Positions 47,745 to 57,109 are shown, numbered from the stretch's first letter. The stretch is DNA of 64,000 bases from Lachnospiraceae bacterium (GCA_009779895.1 WRBB01000015.1:1-64000); one strand, 5' to 3'. Notes: a model not told the origin generated them from the letters alone. Translations and numbers: made by a program.

Positions 47745-49586
47745 ATGGGACAAAGATTGAGACGAGATAATTATAATGAGAGAAGAAGGAAATATAAAAG
47801 GAGGAAAAAAAGGAACAGAATTATATTAATCAGCATTGTTGTTTTATTACTTTTAGCGGTGATTGCAGTTGTAGGTTTTGTTCTTACACAAGGTTTTAAT
47901 CCAAGAGAGTTATGGCATAGATACAGTGCAACAGATGAAAGAGCAGATTTAAATATGTACTTTGGTATTCGCAACCCGGATGATTTGGCTGTTATTATCG
48001 ACAATCAAGTTGTTCGGGATATGGATACAGGTGGTCGTATGTTTGATGGTGTTGCATATTTAGAGTTTGCGGTTTTGCGTCAACAGATAAACGGACGTTT
48101 TTACTGGGATTACAATGAACAGTTACTTCTATATACTTTGCCGACAGGAACGGTTTCTGTCCGACCCGATACAAATGAATATACCCACATTTCAGAGCCC
48201 GGAAGTATGGATCATGTGATTGTACGGATGGAGGGTGGTGCTGTTTTTGTGTCATTGCCTTTTATTCAAGTTTTTACAAACATGGAGTTTCGTACTTATG
48301 AAGCACCCAATCGTTTGGTTTTAACAACGGATTGGGAGGAAAAACAGGTTGTTGAAATACGGCGGGATACGGCGGTACGTTTTCAAGGCGGACCACAAAG
48401 CCCTGTTTTGACGGAGGTGGAGCGGGGAGATATCCTTACGTTCTTGGAAGAAGAAGGGGATTGGCGCAAGGTTGCAACATCGGATGGTTTTATCGGATAT
48501 GTTCCGGAGAATACATTGTATGATGTAACAACACAAGGAGTGGATCGGATTTGGGAAGAGCCTGTTTGGACAAACATAACAAGGGATCATTTGATCAATA
48601 TGTCTTGGGATGATATACATCATCCGGATGCCAATTATTTTGTGCAGGAGACAATCGATCGGACACATGGTTTGACGGCCATTGCGCCTACATGGTTCTC
48701 CATTCGTGATATAGAGGGAAATATAGATTCCATTGCCAGCGAGGCGTATGTACAAATCGCACACCAAAATGGTTTGGAGGTGTGGGTGACGTTTAGAGAT
48801 TTCCACGGCGGGATAGATTCTTTTGAAGAAAGTTATCAGGTACTAAGTCGTACTTCCAATCGGGAAAGGATGGCAGAGCAGGTGATTGCCGAGACACTAC
48901 GTGTGGGCGCAGATGGTATCAATCTGGATTTTGAAAAGATTTCTTTGGAGGCAGGTCCTCATTTTGTTCAGTTTGTTCGAGAGTTGTCTGTTTTATGTCG
49001 AGAACATGCATTGCTGTTTACGATAGCCAATTTACCTCCGTTTGCATGGAATGCCCATTATGATATGGCAGAGCAGGCAAGAGTGGCCGATTATATTATT
49101 ATTATGGGTTATGATGAGTTTTATGATGGTTCGCCAACGCCCGGCCCTGTGGCATCCTTTGATTTTGTTCGGTTTAGCATTGAAACAGCACTGGAGATGG
49201 TGCCGGCAGAACGTTTGATTAATGCTTTGCCATTTTATGCTCGTTTATGGTTGGAAGTGCCTAAGACGGAAGAGGATTTAGCGGCGCAGGCGGGAACGGA
49301 GGCAGCGAACTTCCCGAATCACGTAAGTAGTAGTGCTTTGGGAATGGGATTGTCAAGAGCAGCTGTAGAAGAGGCAGGTGTAGTGCCTACCTGGGATCCG
49401 GAAGCGAGGATGTATTTTGCCGCATGGGAAACCCCGGAGGGTAGAAAGAGCATTTGGCTGGAGGAAGAACGTTCTTTGCGGGAGAAACTAGTATTGATGC
49501 AATCTCTAAACTTGGCCGGAGTGGGTTCTTGGCGTTTGGGATTGGAGCAGGCAATTGCCTGGGATGTGATTGCAGAGTTTTATTGA
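47745..49586 (+). CDS. Membrane-anchored SH3b/GH18-family glycosidase
   Basis: A 613-aa protein. A very basic N-terminus (RRDNYNERRRKYKRRKKR) precedes one membrane helix (about residues 26-48), giving an outside-facing anchored protein. Residues about 75-205 look like a beta-rich copper-amine-oxidase-N-like region, about 210-262 like a bacterial SH3 domain (GPQSPVLTEVERGD, WRKVATSDGFIGYV), and about 285-613 a GH18 barrel with D390-G-I-N-L-D-F-E397 (catalytic Glu) and IMGYDEFY. It resembles YaaH/YdhD-like cell-wall glucosaminidases, so it likely acts on peptidoglycan. The start is ATG 47745 after TAGGAGGC. Confidence 0.88.
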   Translation: MGQRLRRDNYNERRRKYKRRKKRNRIILISIVVLLLLAVIAVVGFVLTQGFNPRELWHRYSATDERADLNMYFGIRNPDDLAVIIDNQVVRDMDTGGRMFDGVAYLEFAVLRQQINGRFYWDYNEQLLLYTLPTGTVSVRPDTNEYTHISEPGSMDHVIVRMEGGAVFVSLPFIQVFTNMEFRTYEAPNRLVLTTDWEEKQVVEIRRDTAVRFQGGPQSPVLTEVERGDILTFLEEEGDWRKVATSDGFIGYVPENTLYDVTTQGVDRIWEEPVWTNITRDHLINMSWDDIHHPDANYFVQETIDRTHGLTAIAPTWFSIRDIEGNIDSIASEAYVQIAHQNGLEVWVTFRDFHGGIDSFEESYQVLSRTSNRERMAEQVIAETLRVGADGINLDFEKISLEAGPHFVQFVRELSVLCREHALLFTIANLPPFAWNAHYDMAEQARVADYIIIMGYDEFYDGSPTPGPVASFDFVRFSIETALEMVPAERLINALPFYARLWLEVPKTEEDLAAQAGTEAANFPNHVSSSALGMGLSRAAVEEAGVVPTWDPEARMYFAAWETPEGRKSIWLEEERSLREKLVLMQSLNLAGVGSWRLGLEQAIAWDVIAEFY

Positions 49587-49590
49587 TACG

Positions 49591-50664
49591 ATGGTGGAGT
49601 TTATGGTAACAGAAGTAGTGAAAATAAATCGTGATAGTATGGATGCAAAGCTGATTCAAAAAGCAGGTAGGATTCTGCAAAATGGCGGACTGGTGGCTTT
49701 TCCCACGGAAACCGTATACGGTTTGGGTGCCAATGCTTTGGATGTAGATGGAGCGAAGAAAACCTATGGTGTGAAAGGAAGACCGGCGGACAATCCTTTG
49801 ATTGTTCATATTGCACACTACGATGATTTAAAAGAAATTGCGCAAAATATTGCGCCTGTGGCAGAAAAACTAGCGAAAGTATTTTGGCCGGGTCCTTTGA
49901 CCATGATTTTTGAAAAAAGAGCGTTGGTGCCCCTTGGCACGACCGGCGGTTTGGATACGGTTGCGGTGCGGATGCCAAAAGATAAGATTGCTTTGGCTTT
50001 GATTGAAGCGGGAGGTGGCTATGTTTCGGCACCGAGTGCCAATATTTCAGGGCGTCCGAGCCCTACGTTGGCGGAGCATGTATTGGAAGACTTAGATGGT
50101 AAGATAGAGATGATTGTAGATGGTGGTGCTGTGGATATGGGTGTGGAGTCTACCATTTTGGATATGACGGTACAACCACCGATGATTTTGCGGCCGGGTT
50201 TTATTACAGCTGAAATGCTGGAGGAAGTGATTGGTTCGGTAGCATTAAACCGTGAAAGATTGGAGGAAAGTGATTCTAAGCCAAAAGCACCGGGTATGAA
50301 GTATCGCCATTATGCGCCAAAAGGTAGTTTATCTATTATAGAGGGTGATTTACCTATGGAAGTATCTGCGATTCAAAAGTTGGTAAAAGAAAAGCAAAAA
50401 GAGGGTAAGCGAGTGGCTGTGATAGCCACCGATGAAACGGTAGCACTTTATCCGGACGGAATTGTAAAAAATCTTGGCAGCCGGAAAGAGGTTGCAGGGA
50501 TAGCCGGTAATTTATATCGTATTTTACGAGAATTGGATCAAGAGGAAGTAGAGTTTATTTATAGCGAATCCATTCCCCAAGAGGGGATTGGTATAGCGGT
50601 TATGAATCGTTTGGAAAAGGCAGCAGGATTTAAACGAATTTCTGCAGAAACTATTTTACTATAA
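49591..50664 (+). CDS. sua5: Threonylcarbamoyl-AMP synthase (Sua5 type)
   Basis: A 357-aa enzyme that makes threonylcarbamoyl-AMP for the universal t6A37 tRNA modification. The YrdC domain has GGLVAFPTETVYGLGANA, KGRPADNPLIVHI and SAPSANISGRPSPT; the C-terminal Sua5 domain begins near residue 230 after the PGMKYRHYAPKG linker. Having both domains marks it as Sua5 rather than short TsaC. The start is uncertain: ATG 49591 just after the GH18 stop, or ATG 49603; the ORF extends further into the upstream gene. dCMP deaminase follows 33 bases later. Confidence 0.93.
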   Translation: MVEFMVTEVVKINRDSMDAKLIQKAGRILQNGGLVAFPTETVYGLGANALDVDGAKKTYGVKGRPADNPLIVHIAHYDDLKEIAQNIAPVAEKLAKVFWPGPLTMIFEKRALVPLGTTGGLDTVAVRMPKDKIALALIEAGGGYVSAPSANISGRPSPTLAEHVLEDLDGKIEMIVDGGAVDMGVESTILDMTVQPPMILRPGFITAEMLEEVIGSVALNRERLEESDSKPKAPGMKYRHYAPKGSLSIIEGDLPMEVSAIQKLVKEKQKEGKRVAVIATDETVALYPDGIVKNLGSRKEVAGIAGNLYRILRELDQEEVEFIYSESIPQEGIGIAVMNRLEKAAGFKRISAETILL

Positions 50665-50697
50665 AAGAAACGTAAACGGTGGATGGAAGGAGTATAT

Positions 50698-51186
50698 ATG
50701 ACAGGGAAAAGAGCAGATTATTTATCTTGGGATGAGTATTTTATGGGCGTTGCAATTCTTTCGGGAATGCGTTCAAAGGATCCGGGAACGCAAGTTGGTT
50801 GCTGCATTGTAAGTCCGGAGAATAAGATTCTTTCTATGGGTTACAATGGGTTTCCGATGGGTTGTTCGGATGACGAGTTTCCTTGGACGAGAGAGGGAGA
50901 GGATCCCTTGGAAACAAAGTATGTATATTCGACACATAGTGAGTTAAATGCGATTTTAAATTATAGTGGCGGCAGCTTAGCCGGCGCAAGACTTTATGTA
51001 TCTTTATTTCCCTGTAATGAGTGTGCCAAAGCCATTATTCAAGTGGGTATTAAAAAAGTGATTTATGATTGTGATAAGTATGCAGATACGGTTGCTGTAA
51101 TGGCATCAAAGAAGATGTTTGATGCAGCAGGTGTGAAATATGTAGCATATCACAATTCAAAACGCAAAATTGAAATTAAGTTGTAG
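50698..51186 (+). CDS. dCMP deaminase family protein
   Basis: A 162-aa zinc deaminase, probably converting dCMP to dUMP to feed thymidylate synthesis (a ComEB-like protein). The zinc/catalytic motif is H80-S-E82 with C106-N-E-C109 (FPCNECAKA); the usual sequence is HAE, so Ala is Ser here, but the zinc ligands and catalytic Glu are kept. The start is ATG 50698 after GGAAGGAG; an earlier in-frame ATG would cover the ribosome site. It sits directly before the Tad locus. Confidence 0.9.
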   Translation: MTGKRADYLSWDEYFMGVAILSGMRSKDPGTQVGCCIVSPENKILSMGYNGFPMGCSDDEFPWTREGEDPLETKYVYSTHSELNAILNYSGGSLAGARLYVSLFPCNECAKAIIQVGIKKVIYDCDKYADTVAVMASKKMFDAAGVKYVAYHNSKRKIEIKL

Positions 51187-51207
51187 CAATTAGAATGGAG
51201 TGATGGA

Positions 51208-52170
51208 TTGCAGTCTAAAAATTTTGTGATATGTGACCTAGAAGAGCAGTATGGCAATCATTTTTTAAGGTGGGTCATAGATAGGAAGCGAATGGGTGTG
51301 AACTATCATCTCTTTCATGATGTAGAGAAGTTACAAGCATTTTTGAAAGGTGAAAGAGCAACGTACTTAGTTGTAGATAGTGAGATACCAAAAGAAGTAA
51401 GAGAAGATTTTGTAGCAAACAAGCGGTTTGTTTTGATGCGAGAGGCAGAAACGGCATTGATTGCGGATGAAATCGGTATTGAAAAATACCGGGACATGGA
51501 TACGATATTGGAGCGAATTTACAGCGAAGAGTTAGAAACGGTGCAACAAATGGCAAAGCGTTCTGTGGCTGATTGGGAAGCCCCGCAGGCACCTTTGGCC
51601 AAACCAGCTGTAGTTGCGGGTGAGACGCATCAGTTAATTGCAGTGTATTCACCGGTTCATCGTATTGGGAAGACGCAATTTGCCATTGAGATGGGCAAGG
51701 AGCTTGCTAAAAAGAAATCGGTATTGTATTTAAATTTAGAACCCTATGCGGGTTTTGGGCAATTAGATGAGAAACAGGAGGAAAATTTAGCAAATCTGTT
51801 ATATTATGCAAGTCAGGAATATCAAAACCTTGGTTTGAAGCTCAGTATGTTGACGGGCCATATGGGAAAGCTTGATTATATAGAGCCAATGGAAATCAGC
51901 CAAGACTTGTATCATGTAAAGTTGGAACATTGGAAAGCGTTAATTGAAAGAATTCAAAAAGAATGTATCTATGAAACCATCATCTTAGATGTAAGTGATG
52001 GTATCGACGGCCTTTATGGTCTTCTGGACTATTGTGATACTGTTTACACCCATTTCATTGAAGAGCCAATCGCTCTGGAAAAAATCAAACGTTATACAGA
52101 AAATTTAATGAAAACCGGTTATGCGTCTGTTTTGGAACATACGATTCAGAAGAAGGTGGTATTAAATTGA
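51208..52170 (+). CDS. TadZ/CpaE-like ATPase with degenerate P-loop
   Basis: A 320-aa protein with an N-terminal receiver-like region (about residues 1-120) and a MinD/ParA-like domain. In Tad systems TadZ marks the pole or the assembly site. The deviant Walker A is eroded: SPVHRIGKTQ (about 147-156) replaces KGGxGKT, keeping only GKT. YETIILDVSDG matches the later aspartate motif. The start is TTG 51208, seven bases after GGAG. Its stop overlaps the TTG start of the next gene (TTGA), which supports coupling in the Tad operon. Confidence 0.8.
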   Translation: MQSKNFVICDLEEQYGNHFLRWVIDRKRMGVNYHLFHDVEKLQAFLKGERATYLVVDSEIPKEVREDFVANKRFVLMREAETALIADEIGIEKYRDMDTILERIYSEELETVQQMAKRSVADWEAPQAPLAKPAVVAGETHQLIAVYSPVHRIGKTQFAIEMGKELAKKKSVLYLNLEPYAGFGQLDEKQEENLANLLYYASQEYQNLGLKLSMLTGHMGKLDYIEPMEISQDLYHVKLEHWKALIERIQKECIYETIILDVSDGIDGLYGLLDYCDTVYTHFIEEPIALEKIKRYTENLMKTGYASVLEHTIQKKVVLN

Positions 52171-53384
52171 ATGAAATACAAATGATGGATGAGGCATATG
52201 AGCTTGTTTTACAGCAATTGGATATGAATCGTGAAACCGATGATGAAGAGTTGTCGGAAATAATTAAAGCCGTGTTGCTGGAAATGAATCGTGGTAAATA
52301 TATTCCGTTGGAGGAGCAAATCCGGATCAGCAAGGATTTATTCAATGCGTTTCGTAAATTGGATGTATTGCAGGAATTTGTGGAAGATGAAAGTATTACG
52401 GAGGTTATGATAAACGGAACAACAAATATTTTTTATGAAAAGGATGGGAAAATTCTAAAATCAGAGAAGCGTTTTGTTTCTGATTCGAAATTAGAGGATG
52501 TGATCCAGCAGATTGTTGCCGGTACCAACCGTTATGTCAATGAGACTTCACCGATTGTAGATACACGATTGGCAGATGGCTCTCGGGTCAATGTGGTTTT
52601 AAAACCCATTGCTTTGAATGGACCAATTGTAACCATTCGAAAGTTTCCATTGGAAAAGCTGACCATGGATCAATTGATTCAGTGGGGGAGTATCAGCGCG
52701 GAGATTGCAGATTTTTTAAAATTGTTGGTGAAAGCCAGATACAATATTTTTGTCAGCGGTGGAACCGGTAGTGGCAAAACGACGTTTTTAAATGCGTTGT
52801 CGGATTATATTTCCGGTGATGAGCGGATTATCACGATTGAAGATAGTGCGGAGTTACAAATCAAAGGGGTGGCAAATCTGGTACGTTTGGAAACACGCAA
52901 TGCCAATTTGGAGGGAGAAGGAAAGGTGAGTATTCGTGATTTAATCAAATCAGCACTTCGGATGCGGCCGGATCGCATTGTAGTAGGTGAGGTTCGGGGT
53001 GAGGAAACGGTGGATATGATATCTTCAGCGATGTTAAATGGGCACAATGGCTCTATGTCAACAGGTCATAGCAATAGTGCCGGTGACATGTTGCATCGTT
53101 TGGAAACTATGATGATGATGGGAATTGACTTGCCACTTACGGCGATTTCACGACAGATTGCCTCTGCCTTGGATGTGATTATTCATTTGGGGCGAATTCG
53201 GGATAAGAGCCGTAAGGTATTGGAGATTGTTGAGGTTTTGGGTTATGAAGAGGGGAAGATACAGCTGCAAACATTGTATAAATTTGAAGAGGAGGGAACA
53301 AAAGATGGTAAAGTTTTTGGTAAACACGTGAAAGGGGAAGCGTTGGTCCAGCGAGATAAGTTGTTGGCAGCAGGACTTTCGTAA
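52167..53384 (+). CDS. tadA: TadA/CpaF secretion ATPase
   Basis: A 405-aa hexameric ATPase that powers pilus extension and retraction. The N-terminal helical domain is followed by GGTGSGKTTFLNAL (Walker A, about residues 197-210), EDSAELQIKG (Walker B/Asp box), GEVRGEETVDM and the His box GSMSTGHSNS. The start is TTG 52167 within the TadZ stop (TTGA), with AAGGTGG upstream; the ATG at 52171 is in another frame. The following TadB frame overlaps its end. Confidence 0.95.
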   Translation: MNEIQMMDEAYELVLQQLDMNRETDDEELSEIIKAVLLEMNRGKYIPLEEQIRISKDLFNAFRKLDVLQEFVEDESITEVMINGTTNIFYEKDGKILKSEKRFVSDSKLEDVIQQIVAGTNRYVNETSPIVDTRLADGSRVNVVLKPIALNGPIVTIRKFPLEKLTMDQLIQWGSISAEIADFLKLLVKARYNIFVSGGTGSGKTTFLNALSDYISGDERIITIEDSAELQIKGVANLVRLETRNANLEGEGKVSIRDLIKSALRMRPDRIVVGEVRGEETVDMISSAMLNGHNGSMSTGHSNSAGDMLHRLETMMMMGIDLPLTAISRQIASALDVIIHLGRIRDKSRKVLEIVEVLGYEEGKIQLQTLYKFEEEGTKDGKVFGKHVKGEALVQRDKLLAAGLS

Positions 53385-53418
53385 GAGAGAATATATATTT
53401 GCAACGATTCGTGGGGCA

Positions 53419-54093
53419 TTGTTGATTTTGTTACTGGCGTATTTATTTTACAATTCTTGGATTGCATGTTTGGTTTTAAGTCCGATTCTACCGGTATATC
53501 TGAAAATCTGGTATTTAGAATCTATTCACAAAAAGAAAAATAATTTCCGCACACAATTTAAAGATAGTATGCAGGCTCTGACAGCAGCAGTTAGGGTAGG
53601 TTATTCTATTGAAAATGCGTTGAGAGAAACAGAAAAAGACTTGCTTCGATTGTATACTGCGGATAGTCGGATTCTTCGTGAATTTCGAAAAATGATACAT
53701 CAGCTGGATATGAATTTTTCAGTAGAACATGTTTTGAAAAGTTTCTCTGAAAATGTAAAGCAGGAAGAGGTGGAACATTTTGTGATTGTATTTGGCGCAG
53801 CGAAAAGAATGGGTGGCGATAGCATAGAGATTATCCGAGATACAGCCATTTCAATTGGCGAAAAGATTGAGGTGGAAAAGGAAATCATCACGATGTTGGC
53901 GGCAAAGGCATTTGAATTCAAGGTTATGAGTATGATTCCGTTTGCGATTATTCTTTATATGCGGTTGACCTTTGGTGAATTTATTTATGAATTGTATGGA
54001 AATCCAGTTGGTATTGCTGTGATGAGCATTTGTTTGGCTGTTTATGTTGTCGCTTATTTGTTGGGACGAAAAATAGTCAAAATAGAGGTATAG
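53419..54093 (+). CDS. TadB-like inner-membrane platform protein
   Basis: A T2SSF-domain protein with a hydrophobic N-terminus, a central helical domain (AAVRVGYSIENALRETEKDL) and C-terminal membrane helices. It forms the pilus assembly platform with TadC. The only usable start codon is TTG 53419, but the same frame is open back to 53332 and encodes DFRKREYIFATIRGALLIL, which looks like the true N-terminus overlapping tadA; no ATG, GTG or TTG is present there. Either a rare start is used or the true start differs. The stop is three bases before tadC. Confidence 0.85.
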   Translation: MLILLLAYLFYNSWIACLVLSPILPVYLKIWYLESIHKKKNNFRTQFKDSMQALTAAVRVGYSIENALRETEKDLLRLYTADSRILREFRKMIHQLDMNFSVEHVLKSFSENVKQEEVEHFVIVFGAAKRMGGDSIEIIRDTAISIGEKIEVEKEIITMLAAKAFEFKVMSMIPFAIILYMRLTFGEFIYELYGNPVGIAVMSICLAVYVVAYLLGRKIVKIEV

Positions 54094-54096
54094 AAG

Positions 54097-55326
54097 ATGG
54101 AAAGTCAGAAAAAGAAACTGTATATGAAAATGGGAATGGTTGTTTTGGGTGCTTTGTGTATCGCGGTCGGGATGTTTCTGCAAAGCAATCAACAAGTAAC
54201 AAATGAACAGGGTCAGGTTTTATTGCCCAGAAAAGAGGTGGGTGGTTCTGGTTATAATGAAACGCTTTTTGTAGAAATGGGCGCAGAAGAGCAAGAACTT
54301 GAAATCAATATTTCTAGTCATGCTTATTCAGAGGAAGAATTAGAAATAGTTTTTGCAGAGGCAATTGTCGCTTTGGAGGAGGAGATGTTGGGGGAAAATG
54401 AAAGTTTGGATCATATTCGTTTTGACATGAATTTTGTCCATCAACTTTCTGATTCCAAGATAACGATTGTTTGGAGTGTAGATAATAATCAGGTGATAAA
54501 CGATAAGGGAGAGTTGCAAGAAGAAAACATCTCGGACGAGGGGGAGTTGGTTCAGATTTCAGCGATGTTAAGTTTTGGAGAAAACAGCAGAATACAAGAG
54601 TATTTTGCCCGTGTATATCCACCAATTGTCAGTCAGGCAGATCAGAATTTATCTGCATTACGCGAAGAAATCGCAACACGGGATCAAGAAACACGGCAAG
54701 AAAAGTTTTTGGCATTGCCAAACCAGTTGAATGGGCAGGCGATTTCGTGGCATTTTCCCCGTAGTTTTGACTTTGTTTGGATTATTTTCTTTGGAATCGC
54801 AATGGCATTTTTATTGTTTATGGCAGAGAAACAAAAGCAGAAAGGAGCACATAAGGAGCGAATGCTCCAGATATCATATGATTATTCCCAAGTGGTAGGT
54901 ACTTTTACCCTGTTTTTAGGGGCCGGTATGACACCACGCAATGCTTGGTCCAAAATGGTACAAATGTATTTTGGACAAAAGCAGGAAAAAGGGGAACGTT
55001 ATGTTTATGAGGAAATGGCGGTTACAATGTATGAGATTCAAGGTGGCAAGTTGGAGGTAGAGTGTTATGAAAGTTTTGGCAATCGTTGTGGTACCATTGC
55101 TTATAAAAAATTTGCTTCCATCTTGGCACAGAACTTAAAAAAGGGAACCAAAGGAATGACACAGTTATTAAAAAATGAAGTAGGAATCGCTTTTGAAGAG
55201 CGAATGAATTTGGCAAAACGATTGGGTGAAGAAGCCGGGACGAAGTTGCTGGTGCCCATGTTTATGATGCTGAGTATCGTATTTGCAATCGTGATTGTTC
55301 CTGCATTTTTATCTATGAATATTTAA
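54097..55326 (+). CDS. TadC-like platform protein with large extracytoplasmic domain
   Basis: A 409-aa protein. Helix 1 (about residues 10-28) leads into a roughly 195-residue acidic ectodomain (about 30-225, containing WSVDNNQVINDKGEL, an Ig-like strand pattern), then helix 2 (about 228-246), a TadC-type helical domain (QISYDYSQVVGTFTLFLGAGMTPRNAW) and a last helix (about 386-407). Ordinary TadC proteins are about 300 aa and lack the ectodomain. It is placed between TadB and the Flp pilin with gaps of 3 and 12 bases. Start ATG 54097. Confidence 0.82.
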   Translation: MESQKKKLYMKMGMVVLGALCIAVGMFLQSNQQVTNEQGQVLLPRKEVGGSGYNETLFVEMGAEEQELEINISSHAYSEEELEIVFAEAIVALEEEMLGENESLDHIRFDMNFVHQLSDSKITIVWSVDNNQVINDKGELQEENISDEGELVQISAMLSFGENSRIQEYFARVYPPIVSQADQNLSALREEIATRDQETRQEKFLALPNQLNGQAISWHFPRSFDFVWIIFFGIAMAFLLFMAEKQKQKGAHKERMLQISYDYSQVVGTFTLFLGAGMTPRNAWSKMVQMYFGQKQEKGERYVYEEMAVTMYEIQGGKLEVECYESFGNRCGTIAYKKFASILAQNLKKGTKGMTQLLKNEVGIAFEERMNLAKRLGEEAGTKLLVPMFMMLSIVFAIVIVPAFLSMNI

Positions 55327-55338
55327 AGGAGAAAGAGT

Positions 55339-55623
55339 ATGAGAGAAAATAAAGTAGTTCGTTTTATGAGAAGACAATGGGATTGGGTTACAGAGAAAAT
55401 AGAAGACGTTGTTATATGGCTTCAAATTCGGGCGAGGTTGGTTTTATCAAGGGCAAAACTAGCTTTGGTAGATGAGCGGGGCATTGGAACGGTTGAGGTG
55501 ATTTTGATATTGGTGGTTTTAATTGCCATATTGTTTGTTTTTAAAGATAAACTAAAAGCGTTGGTAGATGCAATCTTCAAAAAGATAACAAGTGAAAGTA
55601 GTGGATTAAGTGATAAGTTATAA
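55339..55623 (+). CDS. Flp1-like type IVb pilin
   Basis: A 94-aa prepilin. A long basic/amphipathic leader of 48 residues ends at ERG48, followed by IGTVEVILILVVLIAILFVF: cleavage after Gly48 leaves Glu at +5, the prepilin peptidase signature, in a hydrophobic helix. The mature pilin would be 46 aa. The processing enzyme is encoded at 57906-58370. It is the only Flp-type pilin in the locus. Start ATG 55339 after GGAGAAAG; its last 14 bases overlap the next gene. Confidence 0.88.
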   Translation: MRENKVVRFMRRQWDWVTEKIEDVVIWLQIRARLVLSRAKLALVDERGIGTVEVILILVVLIAILFVFKDKLKALVDAIFKKITSESSGLSDKL

Positions 55624-57109
55624 AAAAGGGGAAATCACGGCTTTTCTAAGCATCGTTTTTGTATTGTTGGTATCTTTTATTTTCGCGATGTTGGAAAGTG
55701 CTGTGATTCAAACCTCAAAAAATGAGTATCGTTTGTTGGCGGATTTGGCCATTTACTCTGTATTTGGTGAGTATCAGAAAGATCTATTTGATGATTATCG
55801 TATCTTTGCCCTAGAGGGAACCTATGAAAAGGGAAGTTTTGCGGAGGAAGAAATCATCCATCGTATGCGTTATTTTGGCGCAATGGGCATGGAGCATGAG
55901 ATTACAGATATGCAGCTGTTGACGGATAATTATGGCAAAGCCTTTCGTGAGCAGGTTCATTCTCATATGATGACAGCGGTGGGTGGGGATATTATGAGTA
56001 CGTTGACCGGTATGAGCAGTGATTGGAGTCAGCAGTTGATTGTGGGTGAAGCAGCAGAACAAGCGCAGGGAGAAATTTTTAGTGACTTAGTGGATGCATT
56101 GGATGAAAATGAAACATCATTGCCTGATGCGGACAATCCCCTTGGTTTTATGGATCGTTTTTTGAAAGCACCTTTATTGACCATTGCAACGTCCAAAGAA
56201 TTTACCATATCCAATCAAAGAATTAATTTAGAGGAGCAGGTTTCTAAGCGCACGCTTCGACAGGGGCGCGGTAGCCTGCCCGGGCAGGATAATTTAGATG
56301 ATATCCAAAATAAAGCGATATTTAAAGCGTATATTTTAAGAAACTTTAGTTATGCGACAGCAAAAAAGGATTATGAGAGTGGGGATATGGAAGATTTGTC
56401 ACCACAAGAGATGGGGGGAGATGTATCGGAAGATGAAAAGCAAAATCCGGAAACAAGAAAAAGAAACTTGTCTTATGAGGTGGAGTATATTTTAGAGGGC
56501 AAAAACAGTGATGAACAGAACTTGCAAGCAGTTGCGACAAAAATTCTTTTGATTCGGGTTGGAATGAATTATGGATATTTGTTGAAAGATTCGCCGAAGC
56601 GGGCAGCGGTAAAAGCAGCATCAGCAGCAATATCAGCAGTGGGGGGAGTGACAGCACCTGCACTGCTGATTGCCATCGAACATGCGATACTTATTACATG
56701 GGCTTTTGCAGAGAGTGTTATGGATATACGTGCGTTATTAGACGGAAATAAAGTGGCCTTTGTAAAAAGTAGCAACACTTGGAAATTGTCATTGCAATCA
56801 CTCATAAAGTGGGCAGAAAAAGGAGATGTTGGAGCAATTGCAGGTGAAAGTGATGAAGAAGCAGGAAAAGGAAAAGATGATCCGGGTGGACTTTCTTACC
56901 GGGAATATCTGTTTGGGTTTTTGATGGCTCAAAATATCAATCAACAAACCATGCGCTCTATTGATCGGGTAGAACAGAACTTGATTTTTGAAAAAGGAAA
57001 GAATTTTTTTCGGGCAGATAATTGTATTTCTAAGATTCGTTTGCAAAATATAGCGACGATTCGGGGTGATATTACTTATGATTTTCCTTTGTATTTTGGA
57101 TATAACTAG
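55610..57109 (+). CDS. DUF5702 protein of the Tad locus
   Basis: A 499-aa protein with one N-terminal membrane helix (about residues 8-31) starting KKGEITAFLSIVFVLLVSF, resembling the pseudopilin-like N-terminus of TadE/TadG proteins, and a long extracytoplasmic region. I recognise it as DUF5702, which occurs in Firmicutes Tad loci. An alanine-rich hydrophobic stretch (about 322-350) could be a second helix. The start is GTG 55610 inside the pilin gene. It may be a minor pilin, tip or retention component. Function is inferred only from context. Confidence 0.75.
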   Translation: MISYKKGEITAFLSIVFVLLVSFIFAMLESAVIQTSKNEYRLLADLAIYSVFGEYQKDLFDDYRIFALEGTYEKGSFAEEEIIHRMRYFGAMGMEHEITDMQLLTDNYGKAFREQVHSHMMTAVGGDIMSTLTGMSSDWSQQLIVGEAAEQAQGEIFSDLVDALDENETSLPDADNPLGFMDRFLKAPLLTIATSKEFTISNQRINLEEQVSKRTLRQGRGSLPGQDNLDDIQNKAIFKAYILRNFSYATAKKDYESGDMEDLSPQEMGGDVSEDEKQNPETRKRNLSYEVEYILEGKNSDEQNLQAVATKILLIRVGMNYGYLLKDSPKRAAVKAASAAISAVGGVTAPALLIAIEHAILITWAFAESVMDIRALLDGNKVAFVKSSNTWKLSLQSLIKWAEKGDVGAIAGESDEEAGKGKDDPGGLSYREYLFGFLMAQNINQQTMRSIDRVEQNLIFEKGKNFFRADNCISKIRLQNIATIRGDITYDFPLYFGYN

